A stretch of 64,000 bases of DNA from Paragordius varius (Eukaryota > Nematomorpha), in the NCBI GenBank assembly GCA_964247055.1, contig OZ176050.1:11222001-11286000 (forward strand). The letters are read 5' to 3'. Below the pieces are notes generated by a model. The model made no database searches. It was given only the letters and a program-made list of their open reading frames with translations, and was not told where the DNA came from. The translations under genes and the position numbers were made by a program. This document shows, piece after piece, positions 1-37,150 of the stretch; position 1 is the first letter of the stretch, and every line of letters begins with the position of its first letter.

Positions 1-372
1 CCGAAAGGTAAAAATCTAGTCAGCGTGCATGTGTGCAATGGTAAAATTGAAAAATACAAAATAAACCGCATTTTCTGTTTCTATCAATGTTAGATGTAAT
101 TTAAATAAATAAATTAGCTTTAATTCTACCCTTAAAATTAAATGAAAACGATATTTTGCAAAAATTTTGTAAAATAAAAAGGGAGGCGAAGTAGTTTGAC
201 ATGGAACTTTTTTTTTCAAAACAAAATTTCATTTAGATAATTTGGCATATTTATATAATTTTTATAAGGATAGAAACATAAATAGGACCGTTTCCTTCAG
301 TAGTTTTTTAAAAATCCTAAATTTAGTCTGGGGCATTTGGATATCCCAAATTAAATTAGAGTGTTAAAGATA
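1..372 (-). repeat. Family Z dispersed repeat, partial copy cut by the window edge
   Basis: Reverse-orientation partial copy of an approximately 550-bp non-coding repeat whose fuller copies lie at 46033-46560 and 53990-54570. Shared blocks include a 'GGTATCC...CCCCAGAC'-type end, a stretch reading CCGTTTCCTTCAGTAG, and the segment CATGGAAC followed by a T-run. No coding potential is seen. The short open frame in it is chance. Confidence 0.6.
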
Positions 373-639
373 AATGTTAAATTCCAAAAATATTACTAAA
401 ATATTTTATAAATATAAAAACTTAATAATATTTTTATTATGAATTTTGGCTCCAAACCCAAATTTTTTTGCGCTTTTAGAATTTGTTGCTTTTTCCAACA
501 CAAAAACGCTGCAATTTTGAGAAAATTTTTTTATGTTAGATTAAGCAAAAGCATACTTTGTTCAAAAAATTAATTTTAAGCAAATTTTTTTTGAAATTTC
601 CTACTATTTTAAGGCATTATGGAAAAATACTCTTTACGT

Positions 640-930
640 TTTCTAAAACAAATTTTCTATTTTGATAACGCTGAAAATTTATATCATCTCGGAAGGTTCA
701 TTCACTAATAATAAAACGCTGTATGAAATTTTGACCCAGTGTTATTACATCACAATATTTTTTTTCAAAAAAAACATCTTTCCTCAAAGATCTCCTAAGG
801 AAAATCTTGTTGAAGGGTATTTTTTATCATGGTGTAAAACGGCTTATATACCGTTTAAGATATTATAATAATATACTTTCTTCATCATTCGTGCTGAGCC
901 ATCACCTTAGAATTATAATTATAAGATAAG
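640..930. repeat. Family W dispersed repeat fragment
   Basis: Fragment of a dispersed non-coding family with copies near 8150-8440, 45000-46030, 55200-57000 and 60500-61560. Signature words are 'TTATATCATCTCGGAA', 'CCGTTTAAGATATTATAA' and a trailing 'CATCACCTTAGAATT'. The short plus-strand frame at 662-868 is repeat sequence, not a gene. Confidence 0.5.
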
Positions 931-2106
931 TTAACTTTTAAATTCCATTTTAAGACTTCATTCCATGTTCACTTTACACAGAGAATTATATATTCGGGTA
1001 GTTCATACCCTAGAACAACTTGTTTATCAGCTATCATTTTAATGGTTTGTTTGAAAAGCATTGATCTCCTGCATTTGATAAATTTATAATTTTTGTTTCT
1101 TTAACCACTGGATGGAATTGGGATAGCTTCGAGGTAATATTTAAATACACAGCTGACATTAAAATCACTAATTATCAAAAACTTGCTGTCAAAATGCTCT
1201 GAAAGTTCTAAAGTTAATAATTTACATTTTTTAGCTATAATATACAATTTTGTCTCTTTTAGTAATTTGAAAAAATCCAAAGAAAAAAAATGGCGGTGAA
1301 AATTTGAAAAATTACATTTTTCATAAAAATGAATCATGCGTCTAAAAAGCTAAATGATGCATTTTTAAATTTACAATATGTTGATTCTGTTAAATATATT
1401 TGAATCTACAGTCGCTCTGGGAAAATCGACTCCAAAAGATAAGTAAGTGTAAAGCTAAACTAAGCCTTTTTTTAAATATTAAAGGTTAATGTTCAGCATC
1501 ATCGCACTACGGAAAAAATATTAAGAGTAGCCCTCAAGTTGGAATAATAAAATTTTAAATTATTTACAAATATTCATTTTATTTAAAATTAATGTTTTAG
1601 AAATATTATTAATATTTAATATAATATAACAATTCTGAATATATTAAACTAAAATCAAATTTTAATCAACGTTTCATGATTTGGAAAAGTTTTTTGTAGA
1701 GTTTTCTAAAGCTAAATTTTATAAGAATTATATGGATTTACATGCAATATAAAACTTTAATATTTTTTCTTTTAATTTAAATATGGTTAAAATTGATTTT
1801 TTGGTTTAAATTCAAAAACTAACATTTTAATTGCTGTAAAGCTGAATGTTTCATTTTCAATGTTTTTACATTTTATATAGATTTTACAAAGCTATATTTT
1901 TCCCATTTTTTGTAAAATATCATTGGGTTAATGTTTTTAATTTTCTTAACGACAATAAATGTTGGCTTAAGCGATTTTCTGGATCTCCTACTATTTATAT
2001 GATGATTTACTGCATCGAATAAATTTAGAACTTTTTTATAGATAAGCAAATTTATCCAAAAATCATTTCTTCTATTTTTTGAATGCATAATATAGGTCAA
2101 TCATAT
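931..2106. other. Gene-less AT-rich stretch
   Basis: No gene, RNA or clear repeat copy was recognised. Short open frames at 1101-1337 and 1873-2100 show no family resemblance and have the composition expected of chance frames. Confidence 0.5.
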
Positions 2107-3102
2107 ACAGTATGAGTCAGGGCTTGGCACCGGTTCAAAAAAAGTGGAACCGAGACAGGGTCGGTTCAAATGTTTGAACCGGGGTGGTTCCTAAACAAAT
2201 GGAACCGGAACCGCCTGGGTTCCTTAAAAATTTAGCGGTTCCGGAACCAGTTTTTTACATTTAGAACCGGTTCCATTTTCTGTTCCTGACTTTTAATTAA
2301 ATGATTTACAAAATTATTATCATAATAATACAACCAAAAATAAATCAAACAATTTATCATGAATTGCCAAATGTATAGTGAAAGAAATATAGTGTAGCAT
2401 AATAAATGAAACAAATTATAAAAATATAATAGGAAAACATATAAGTACAAAGGTATAAAATGAGAGTTAAATTAAGTATGGCATCTAAAAAAACTTTATT
2501 TAACTAAAAAATACGAAGCTATTCGCTAATCAAACTGCTTCTCAAGTCTGAAAATAGAAACTTAAGGGTGAAAAAATCCTTTCAACGAAGACCTATACAT
2601 ACGAACATATGTATTATAAATAAACTTGAGTTATGACTTATTTTTTTAGAAGAGCCGAATCGTCCATAATTCGAAGAGTATTACTAATATTAGCCGCTTA
2701 GTTTTAGCTTTAAAATATGTTGTAATGAGTGGTGGTACAATAAAATTTAAAAAATAAAATAAAATTTTTATAATAATAACAATAATAATCATATGGGCAC
2801 CAGTAATTAAGGGGTGGAACCGGAACCGGGTTGGTTCCTAATAATAGATAGAACCGGGGTGGTTCCCGGAGAAGTGGAACCGGTTCTTACATGCCGGTTC
2901 CGGTTCCAAGCCCTGGTAAATATACATTGATAGAAAGTTATTAATTATTGCCAAATAGCATATACAACAAGGGGCAATATTATTGGCTTATAGTTTTTTT
3001 CACTTTTTACTATTATTAGCCAATAATAATTGTTTTTGCTGCATTGCTATTAGGTAATAATTAATAACTTTCTATCAATATATTCACATTCATACTGTAA
3101 TA
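2107..3102. mobile_element. MITE family T, interrupted by a second element
   Basis: Palindromic MITE with ends TACAGTATGAGT and the complement ACTCATACTGTA. Intact copies lie at 9478-9670 and 10419-10615, about 195 bp each. Here the left 11 bp are separated from the rest by the 798-bp element at 2118-2915. The remainder (2916-3102) holds the shared words 'GAAAGTTATTAATTATTGCC', 'GGGGCAATATTATTGGCTTA' and their inverted partners. TA flanks suggest Tc1/mariner-type mobilisation (inference). Confidence 0.8.
2118..2915. mobile_element. hAT-like non-autonomous element with GAACCGG-rich ends
   Basis: The ends are perfect 10-bp inverted repeats, CAGGGCTTGG and CCAAGCCCTG. About 150 bp inside each end is packed with GGTTCC/GAACCGG words in both orientations, unlike the AT-rich surroundings; such subterminal arrays are typical transposase-binding sites. 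The CAGGG terminus resembles hAT elements, but an 8-bp target duplication is not clear (flanks GTATGAGT and GTAAATAT match at five of eight positions). No transposase frame is present inside. Confidence 0.7.
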
Positions 3103-4554
3103 ATATATGGTCTATTAAATGAAAGCATGTATAATTTATTATAATTGGTTTAAACGTTCATATATCTCTAGAGAGTTACAGAGCTCTTATTAACATGGTT
3201 TTATTAAAGTATGAAGTTCTAGCATGGCATTAGGCGTAACCTGTATATTCATAAAATTTAAAATATTATGACATTCCACTCTGCTGATGTAACAGTCTCT
3301 AAAAATGTGAGTTGAGTTAGGGTTGGATCTTGAATCAACAATTATAGTTAGTTGCTCTTCAGTTATTTGGGCATTAAACTAAAACCAAACATATGTTTTA
3401 TTGTAACATATTGATTCATAAAATAAAGTTTGTCGGATTATCTTATAACTTGAAGTGTAGGTTGTAGAAAAGTTAGGGAATGTCAGAGTAATTAATAAGG
3501 GATATATTTTTATTAATATAAATTGTAAATCCCATAAAATATCAAAGTAATATATATATATATATATATATATACTTTTTCATCCGCTAAAACAGTGAAT
3601 GGTTCAATCATTCTTGTTCTCAAATTCTCTATGCTGAGTGTGCATGCTCCATTATAATCTTTGGTTGAGATATTAAACTAATAAACAAAATTCCATGAAA
3701 AATTCTTTAAAAATGTAAGTTTAAATAAAATTAATAATCTATTCAAATTTTATTAGTCGAATTATGACCTAAAATTTTATATTTAATTGGAAGGCAGATA
3801 AGGCTTTGGGGGGTGAAGCTTAATAACCTATCATACTGTGACGGGTGTTATTGTTCCCCAATATATTTATTGGTTAAAAATCGCATAAACAAAATATAAA
3901 AAATTTACATTTTTTTCAGTGTAGTTATGTTTTTGGGATTATTTATACTTTAAATAAAAAAACAGGGCCGTTTCTTTTTACCGGCTTTAGAGTTGTAGTT
4001 GTTCATGAAAAGTTTTATGTATTACGGTGCCTAATTTTTTTTACATACGTCTGTTGAAATATTTAATTGGTGTTTATTTAAGAGGATTCTCTATCAGAAG
4101 TTTAAAACCCAAAAGCGCGGTATCAACACTTGTAGAAATCATTAAACATAATGAATGTCTTACCATATTTTATAAAATCTCCTCAATTTTCCTGTGTAAT
4201 TATTGAATACATTCTTTCATATTAAAAAATAGGTAAATATATCATAATATAAATTTATATTATACATACTGGAATTATTTGATATATGGTTAAAGGTAAT
4301 GGTCCAAATATCTTTTTTTCCATAAAAGATGGATGATGTTGCATTAAATCAAGGATTTCATTTTGGCCATCAATTGACAACACAGTTTCAAATTTAACTC
4401 TTATGGTCATAACTATATATTCAGATCCGTTTTGCCTTGTTTTGCGTAATAAAACATCTCTGATAATATCGTAAAATTTAAATTTTATAGACAAAATATA
4501 ATTAATGTTTTTCTAAAAGATAACCAAACTTTTTTAAACCTAATTTTTAGACAA
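3103..4554. other. Gene-less AT-rich stretch with TA microsatellite
   Basis: Nothing coding is recognised. A pure TA microsatellite lies at about 3550-3574. A minus-strand open frame at 4255-4494 does not match any family I know and has no convincing splice context. Confidence 0.5.
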
Positions 4555-4733
4555 TTACAGTATGCATTTTAATGGCTGCTTATTTCACACTATAGTTGGG
4601 TAATTTGCAAACAATGAATGGAAAGAGAATAATGTAAAAAATCGTTTATTTAACATATTAGTGTTTTCCATACACTGTGTTGCAAATTGCACAACTATAT
4701 TAAATTAAGCAACCATAAAAATGCATATTGTAA
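4555..4733. mobile_element. MITE family P
   Basis: Inverted ends TTACAGTATGCATTTTAATG and its near complement (ATGCATATTGTAA). Other copies are at 39816-40033 and 42209-42326. No coding content. The family shares the terminal word TTACAGTATG with family T, suggesting the same mobilising transposase (inference). Confidence 0.8.
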
Positions 4734-4744
4734 TTATAATTTTG

Positions 4745-4955
4745 ATACGTGCACTTTAATGCTGGTTTATCAAAACTATATTTGGTGAATCGGCCAAATA
4801 GTGTAAGGAAAAAACAACCAAATGTTGAAAAAAATAAACAAAATGTTGTTTGTAAGAAAGAAAAAAATTCAAAATTTTGGTGTTTTTTTCCACATACATT
4901 GCCAATTGACGAACTATATTATGTGAATAAACCAGAATTAAAATGCATAATGGAA
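4745..4955. mobile_element. Degenerate MITE family P copy
   Basis: It follows the copy at 4555-4733 almost directly and keeps diverged P words (CACTTTAATGCTGGTTTATC at the left; the right end is the complement, AAACCAGAATTAAAATGCAT). The two small opposite-strand frames here are repeat sequence. Confidence 0.6.
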
Positions 4956-6890
4956 AGTATTTGACAAAATCCCTATTCTTTCGCAACCCAAAATGAGTTA
5001 TATTTTGAAAAGGGTTTAAAAGTATGATTTTTTTTCAAATTTTACATTTTAACTGTATATTTTTACTATTACAGTGACAATGGTTACACTAATTTTTTTA
5101 GCCTGTTTTATAAAATAATAATTAAAAGCGCTCAAATAACAAGTAATAAATACAATTTTTATATACCATTACAAATGATAAATGTCAAATATAAATATTT
5201 TGGCAAGTGATATGTTTCGCTTTAATATGGCTTTTAATCGTGCGGTTTAATTTTAATGTGGCCAATTACTTGTTATACTTCTGAAGTGTCAAAATAAAAA
5301 CTATTTATTTTTGTGAATTTTAATTGAATTAAGCTAAAAGAGACTCTTCGGTTCCAGAGAAAGAGTGGAAACCCAGATATGAACTGTATGATTATAATGA
5401 CAAATCGAACAGACATGGCTTAATCTCATTTTTTGGCTATGAATAAAATTATGATTTAAAAATTAGTTAATTAAAAATAGCGGCTCTACTATTATCTATG
5501 CCTTAATAAGGATAATACACACCTCTATTAATGACGACTTCACTTGGTCTGCGTTTTTCGGGAAATCTCTTCAAAATTTTTAATATGTTTTCTTTTTATC
5601 TGATACATTTTGTAAAAAATGTTTTTATCAACAGTTTAACACATATTTTCGCCATTAAAAAACTATAATACATAAAGCAACCCTAATAAAGTACAATAGG
5701 TTATCAAAATTTGTTTTATAATCGTTATTTACTTTAATATATCCTGATGTGTACCGTTCCTGAAAACAATATTGTATCTGCCAAAATTCATCACACTTTT
5801 ACACAATGTACTGAAATCAAGATACAAAGCTAAATATGTACCACAAAATATTTATAAATATTAATTACATAAGTTTAAAGAGAGTAAATACGTTTTCCCA
5901 TATATTCCAAGTAGTAATCATATTTCACTATAAAGTATGGGATTAATATGGTATTTACTTACGGGTTTTGCAGTGGGCAAGGATAACTCGAAAATCGTGA
6001 ATGTGTGGTATATTTTTCTTAAAATAAATTTTTGTGACATAATTGGGGAACGTTAAGTGATTTTTGATATAATAATTATCAAACATTTCAAGTATATATA
6101 AATGGTTTCGTGTTGGTTGTATAAATCCAACCTATAAAATTAGAACGAATTCATAATATATGGAATAGATATATTTTTACTAACATTACATAAGCTATGG
6201 CTTAGCTATAAATATGAGATGTGCAAGGGTCCGCTACAAAAAACAAAAATGCCTAAGTCTAAAAACACAACAAAGAACAACTCCTAAGCTTGGTAAATTA
6301 ACTAATATGCCTAATTAAGCTTTATATTTTTCTATAACACTAGTCGACAAATTTGGACATTTTTGAGCACCACCACTCAAATTTTTAAATTATGACTAAT
6401 TTCAGTGTTTTAAAACCAAATGTGAAAAATTTTTTGATCCCGCCAATCAGAATTTTGAAATATTATAGGTTTTCAATTTTTCAAAAACAAGGGAAAATCG
6501 AGCGAAAATTAAATATAACCTTATAATAAAATGTTATTATATTATAAACTTAATATCATTTAATAAAGCGTTTTAAACTCTATCTTTTGAATATAAATAT
6601 GTCATTTAATCAGAGAGAAAAAAATACGGACTTAAACGTCAAAATTTAGTCTTTTTCTTTCAAGTAAATTTTTAATACGTATAAAAAAATTTTAAAAAAA
6701 TACTAAAAAAGGCATTCTATGGTTTAAACCTTCGGCTTTTAAATAAGCTATATTTTTTTGTTAGTTTTCGTTCTTTCGATATTTATTAGGCTTTTTTTCT
6801 TGAGTTGGTTCTTACAAAAAATCCTTTATTTATACCTAGTGGATATACTTTATTTTTTAAAATTATTGGTTGTTTTGTATTTTTAATTTC
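4956..6890. other. Gene-less AT-rich stretch
   Basis: No gene, RNA or repeat copy was recognised. The sequence is mainly homopolymer-rich A/T. Confidence 0.45.
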
Positions 6891-7410
6891 AGATGGATGT
6901 TGTGTAGCCACTTTTAGTAGAATTTACTATTATGGGATTGGACCATTTGTATTTACCTAATCTTTTTATTCCATTTAATTGTAGAATTTATCTAACTTTA
7001 TTCTGTGAATTGGTTAATTTCACATGTCAATTTGCCGGGATTGTGCTTGCAAGTCTCTCTTATCGGGCTTTACGATTACTTATTGTTATCTTTGCCATAT
7101 CTGGCATAATGATCGCTTGGGGGATATGCAGAGCTTGTGCAGCCGCCTGGATCTATCACACTATACATAAGCCCCTTTTAGATTTTTAATACTTTGGCTC
7201 TTAGCTTGTTTCGTATCTTATTTAATGCCTAGAATTTTGTTATTCATGCATGGAATATTACTTGTATCGACTTGTTCGTTTGAATATTTAAACATATCAC
7301 GAGGAATGATTGTTATTTTTAAATTAAATACAAATTTAAAAATTAAATTTCGGAAAAATCCTATTGGTGGCCTCAATTTTTATTTTGTTTTGGCCTTTCC
7401 ATGCCATTAG
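6891..7410 (+). pseudogene. Possible relic of a multi-pass membrane protein gene
   Basis: A locally less AT-rich patch that looks protein-coding in pieces. After a good acceptor (TTTTTAATTTCAG, ending about 6890) one frame reads GCCVATFSRIYYYGIGPF and meets a GT donor at 6949. A second frame, 6932-7189, is strongly hydrophobic (ASLSYRALRLLIVIFAISG, then ICRACAAAWIYHTIHKPLL). A third frame from about 7190 continues hydrophobically (FLILWLLACFVSYLMPRILL). The three cannot be connected by obvious introns. The order of hydrophobic segments is faintly like the Yip1 family (YIPF), but I am not sure. It could also be a mis-spliced fragment of an unrecognised gene. Confidence 0.3.
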
Positions 7411-7569
7411 GTAGCAGAAAACGCAAAAATAATGGGGTGGTGCAAAACCTTGTTGAGCAGTGTAATGCGTTAAAATATTAATGCAAAAATATTCTCCCAG
7501 ATAGGGAATATTTTGTTTTTATTGGATAATGTGAATAGCTTTAATATTTAGGATTTTTTAAAATTAAAA

Positions 7570-7826
7570 TATACCATTTACACTTCAAATTCCCCCTTGA
7601 ACAATTCACGGACAATTTAAATTCACCCTAAAATAAATTATGTGCTTCTATATTTTTTAAAAAATAAAATTTTGTTTAAAATTAAAATAACACTGAAGAA
7701 ATAATTAATTAAGCCATAAAGATATATTTCATATTAATAATCAGTTATTTAAGCCCGAAAACAAATTTTATATATTTGGGGTGAATTTGAATTGTTCAAG
7801 TGCGTATTTGAATTGTAAATGGTATA
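7570..7826. mobile_element. MITE family M
   Basis: A complete copy, about 256 bp, with inverted ends ATACCATTTACACTTCAAAT and AATTGTAAATGGTAT and subterminal words TTCACCCT / GGGTGAATTTGAATTGTTCA. TA flanks. Other copies: 17405-17870 (longer variant), 24922-29186 (interrupted), 34998-35117 (partial), 35266-35565. Confidence 0.85.
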
Positions 7827-8149
7827 TTAAAATTTTGCCTATTATAATGCAAGAATATGTAATTTATTTTAGCCGGACGTATTATTTTATTTTAGAAAAG
7901 AGCCATTCGATAGTGCATGTATGAATGAGAAAACTTTCAATCTTTAATATATTTATTTTAATGGGCAACGATTCAGTACCTTATTATATAAATGTTATAT
8001 TGAGACTGAAACAGCCTATGATTTCAGATCACAAACAGGGTTGTATTAAAAAAAACTAGTATAAATGCTTGAAAGAATATACATAAAAAAAGTTAATTTT
8101 GGAAAAATATGTACTTTGCTTAAAATTTAATTTCTAGCATTGTTGAAGC

Positions 8150-8440
8150 ATATTTTATGATGTTTAAAATTATAGTGTTAACGGTATTAAAACATCTTAA
8201 GTAATTTTAAAAACTTCTTTTCTGTAGTTTTCGATGATGTATCACCTCGGAATTTTGATTAAAATTTGTTTGTTTTAAAATTTAAGTTAAATAAAAATTC
8301 TGTTTTCTATTGGAAATCAACTTAAATTTAAATATTAAAAATATTGTATAGAGAAAGAGGGTTTTTATAATATCTTAAAGTTTAATACCGTTTCCATAAT
8401 GTCTCAAAATACTATGATTACGCTTCAACCAAATTGGGCT
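8150..8440. repeat. Family W dispersed repeat copy
   Basis: Contains the W words 'GATGATGTATCACCTCGG' and 'ATACCGTTTCCATAATG' in the same order as at 60737-60990. Non-coding. Confidence 0.5.
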
Positions 8441-9477
8441 AAAATTTTAATTTGTTATTAAAGTATTTATTTTTTCAAATATAACTTGTTTGATGTCAAC
8501 TAGCATATATTGTAATTATCGCGCTATCTCACAATCGCGTTTATTTTAGCAAACCCGCCCATTTTAGGGGTTTATAATTTGAGTTATGAGTTATTTGATA
8601 CTTTACCCTTTAAGGTATTTTTCTACGAGCAAATATGGACATGCCAAATACTAAATATGCATGTTTTAGCCTTTTATTCGAATGATATTTTTAAAAATGT
8701 AAAATGTCCTCAAACTTTTTTGTCGCCATTTTTTATATATAACGGTAAAACAACAGGCAAATATATGTAATTAGTTAAAAATAAAATTGACTAACTTTAA
8801 AAAGCTATTTACAGACAGGAGTTTGCAATCGAATTATAGACCTGCCCCAACTTTGGTTTGGCAATCAAAGTAAAAAAATTGATGTTAGATAATTATATTT
8901 AAATCTAAACAACTTCAAAACAGTAATTTCAATTTGAGCACTATAGTATAAAACTACCCAAAAATGTAATCGTCTGCTAAAAAATAAAAGGTAAAGTGTT
9001 AAAAATTCAACTTTACCTAAACTTGTTATGAAATATTTGATTTAACCAAACGATATTACGTAAAATAAAGAAACATAAATTTTAAAATATAAATACCAAA
9101 GAACTCTGAGCTGTGTAAGTATAAGGAACACACCATTCCATAAAACTGTGATAAACGTCATTGACTATAAATGTATAATCGTGTATGTTTGTTCCACAAA
9201 TCCATATTATTTTGGTTAAACTTAGGTTTACTTCCAAAAACAACTAACATTAGAATATAATAATTTTTAGATCGAATTCAATTTGATTTTTAGATGTTTT
9301 TAGCTGATTAGTAGAAAAATGTATAAAAATATTTTATATGTAAAATTTTCTTTTAAATATACATTGGTGGCCAAAAATTAAAAACCTAGGTTATCTCTTT
9401 ATTGGAAAACGGCTAAAGATTAACTACATGCAAATACACTTGGAATTCATGTGTTTAGAAATAAAACATTCGATTAT
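8441..9477. other. Gene-less AT-rich stretch
   Basis: No gene or RNA recognised. A short frame at 8579-8770 has no family resemblance. Confidence 0.45.
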
Positions 9478-9670
9478 TACAGTATGAGTCAGTAGATATT
9501 GCTGGAAAATTATTAATTATTGCCAAATAGCATATGCAGCAAAGAGAATTATTATTAGCTTAGTAAAAAGTGAAAAAAATAACTATAAGCCAATAATACT
9601 GCCCTTTTTTGCATATGCTATTTGGCAAAAATTAATAACTTTCTAGCAATGTATACTTACTCATACTGTA
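9478..9670. mobile_element. MITE family T, complete copy
   Basis: Ends TTACAGTATGAGTCAG and the complement TACTTACTCATACTGTA. The body is a near-perfect palindrome around a short A/T centre, with the words TATTAATTATTGCCAAATAG and CTATTTGGCAAAAATTAATA. Confidence 0.85.
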
Positions 9671-10418
9671 TATTCGGCGTTGAATTATATTTACGAATGT
9701 AAAATTTTATAAAAATGCTTTAGCAATAGAAATACTACATTTCATTTTCCAATAAAAGACAACATCGATTTTTAACAGTTGTTTCGACCGCTGTATGCCC
9801 ATGAAAGAATGCTTTCCTAAGGTATTAAACTGATTGTCAATTATTTAATTTTATTAATGCCAAAAATATAAAATATGTAACAATTAGAATTTTTATATTT
9901 AAAAATATACTTCTATGGCATATTTTCGTGACAATGCATTAATTTTGTCGAATGTGGCAGTCGATATATGTAAATTATATAATGAGGAATTTCCCCTCAA
10001 ATATATTTCATCTATATTCCATACTGCAGTATAATTTTCATAGACAACATTAAAATATTGTTTGTATGGATTAATATTAGCTCTAAAACGATTAAAACAT
10101 AACTACCCGGGCAATAATTCATTTATGTTGATTGTTTGGGACCTACAGAAATCTGTAAAATTATAGGCTTATTTTTACCGAATAAAGAATAAATATATAA
10201 AAATTAAAAACCCTTTAAGTAACTCAAGTAGCACAAAAAGTCTTAATTTTTTCATTATTTAAGTCAAAATGAATTGTTAGTTATAAGGTGTACGAATCTT
10301 CTCAAAAAAATAAAATATATATATAAATTTTAAAATAAACATTAAAACAGTAATGATTTACACTATGAGTAAGAAAAGATTGCCAACTTTTTATTAAACA
10401 TTGCCAGATAGCACATTA

Positions 10419-10615
10419 TTACAGTAAGAGTAAGTATACATTGCTAGAAAGTTATTAATTATTGCCAAATGGTAAATATAACAAAGGGCAGTATTATTGA
10501 CTAATAGTAAAAAGTGAAAAAAATAATTATAAGCCAATAATATTGCCCTTTGTTGTATATGCTACTTGGCAATAATTAATAACTTTCTAGCAATGTATAC
10601 TTACTCATACTGTAA
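10419..10615. mobile_element. MITE family T, complete copy
   Basis: About 197 bp with ends TTACAGTAAGAGTAAGTATA and the complement ending TACTCATACTGTAA. Just upstream (10360-10418) is a further diverged left half of the same family. Confidence 0.85.
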
Positions 10616-12444
10616 TAAAATTACTTAACTACAAAAGCTGGTGGTCCCATTATTCATTTATTATCTTAATATACAATATAAAAGCTAACATATTTTGGTA
10701 AAAGTTCTTTAGCAAACTATGTAGAAATTTTTATTTTATAACTTTTTAAATATTTTTTGGATTCTACAGCTAAATGGTGAGATAATTTAAAATTGGAACA
10801 GAAACGTATGTAAGCAAGGGTTAAATTAGTATAATTTTTTATTTTGGATTATCAATTCAGTTAATGTTGCCTAAATCTTAGTGTACTACTTTGCTTATTT
10901 TGGTGCATTAATGTTGCATAAGGGCAAACTTTTAAAAAGAATTCGATACATTCCATATTTAAAAATATACCTAATTAGACATGTGGTCAGTGAGCAATCT
11001 GTATCGAAGATCACATTATTTGTGTTCAAGTGTTAATAGTTTTATGTTATATTCAACATAAAAATATTTTTATTGTATATTTACAACAATATGGACTTTC
11101 ATTAATTTTGCAAACAAAATAATTACATTTTAACAATTTACTTATATAATATATAAATTTATAAAATTATATATCTAAAACGCTAAAATGATACCAGTTA
11201 GCGTTTTTATTATATTTTTCGGCAAGGAATCATATTTCCATTAAATTTTAATTAGTAATAGGATATTAATTTGATTAGGAAACAAATATTTACCATGATT
11301 TTCAATTGAATAAATATATCGGATTATAATAATACAACATGTTCCGATCAAAATTTGCATTTGATTGCGTTTTGAGGCAAATGACCTTGCAAAATGCTTA
11401 CGTATGAAATTTGATAAATATATATATATATATATAATATATATGTAAAGGTTACCATAATATAAATTCTACCAGTTTTCATTTTTTTATATTTTATATT
11501 ATGAATGGTAAATATATATATATATACATAAGTGCATCCAAAATGTTAAGAATCAGCTAAATAAACATTTTATATAATATACCCAGAAAATATTGAATGA
11601 AAACGAAATACAGGTAATAGGATCTTAAAACCAAATAATAGGATCTATATATTATACCGACTATTTAAAATATTTGTTAATTGAAAGTAAAATAAAATTG
11701 TTTGACTGTCACGGAAAATTTATAAGGCTTAAAAAATGCGCCTCCCCGAAATTCATCAGGGTTAACCGTACGATTGGCCTCTTCTATGAATCTTTGCAGG
11801 TATAAGCTAGGGAAATACGAAAACCAATTTCAGAAATTTACATTATTAAATAAATATCTGTATCTTGACAAATTTATGAGATCCCCTTAAATACCTATAA
11901 TTAATTGACCCTATAGAGCTGTTGTATATTTTGGTTAAAAAAATAAATACTATCAAATCAAAATGATGAAACATTTAGCTAGATAAAAATGGAATACAGA
12001 TTAGCGAATTAGTTTATAGCACCGCATAGTTCATACTTTCAATAAAAACCAAGAAATTATAATCAAAGGGAATAAAAATTAGACAATTTTTATATTATAT
12101 TTTTTTCGGTTATAGTAAAATATAAATAGCAGTGTTTTAAATTTGTTTTTTATCCTTTAATTTTTATTCATAAGGAATATACGCCAAGATTCTAAGAAGT
12201 ACACAATATTTTTGCATTAACGTTACTCATTAATTTATCAATACATTCAAAAATAGTAATTATTAAAAATATTCTATAAATTATTGTCTATATGAATAAC
12301 AAAATAGGTATAGATAGGTGCTTTATAAAATAAGCGTATTCTTGATTGATTATGTATTGCATTGAGATTCTTGATTTTTGATTCGATGCAAAAACTATAA
12401 ATTATGAAAATGTTGCAACATAAGGTATATTTTATCAAAAACAT
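10616..12444. other. Gene-less region downstream of DAPK
   Basis: Lies beyond the 3' end of the DAPK gene. It holds TA microsatellites at about 11420-11443 and 11510-11526 and no recognised gene or repeat copy. Confidence 0.5.
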
Positions 12445-12450
12445 TTTATT
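12445..12450 (-). terminator. Candidate DAPK poly(A) signal AATAAA
   Basis: AATAAA on the minus strand directly after the DAPK stop codon (stop at 12454-12452). Such words are frequent by chance in this base composition, so this is only a candidate. Confidence 0.35.
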
Positions 12451-12451
12451 A

Positions 12452-37019
<24,568 letters not shown>

Positions 37020-37150
37020 CCATCAAAACAAAATTTATCTTTTTTTAGTGAGATTCATCAGAGCAATTGAGATTCATTTCGTATATACGCCTAATAAAAC
37101 AGCTGAAAGAGTCAAAATTACTCGTTTTATATCTGTTCCTCGATAACCAC
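37020..37150. promoter_or_regulatory. Bidirectional DAPK/VDAC promoter interval
   Basis: Only 131 bp separate the start codons of DAPK (minus) and VDAC (plus), so both 5' UTRs and the core promoters must lie here or overlap coding sequence. No clear TATA box is visible. GAGATTCATCAGAGCAATTG and a second GAGATTCAT form a short direct repeat that could be a shared factor site (inference). Confidence 0.6.
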
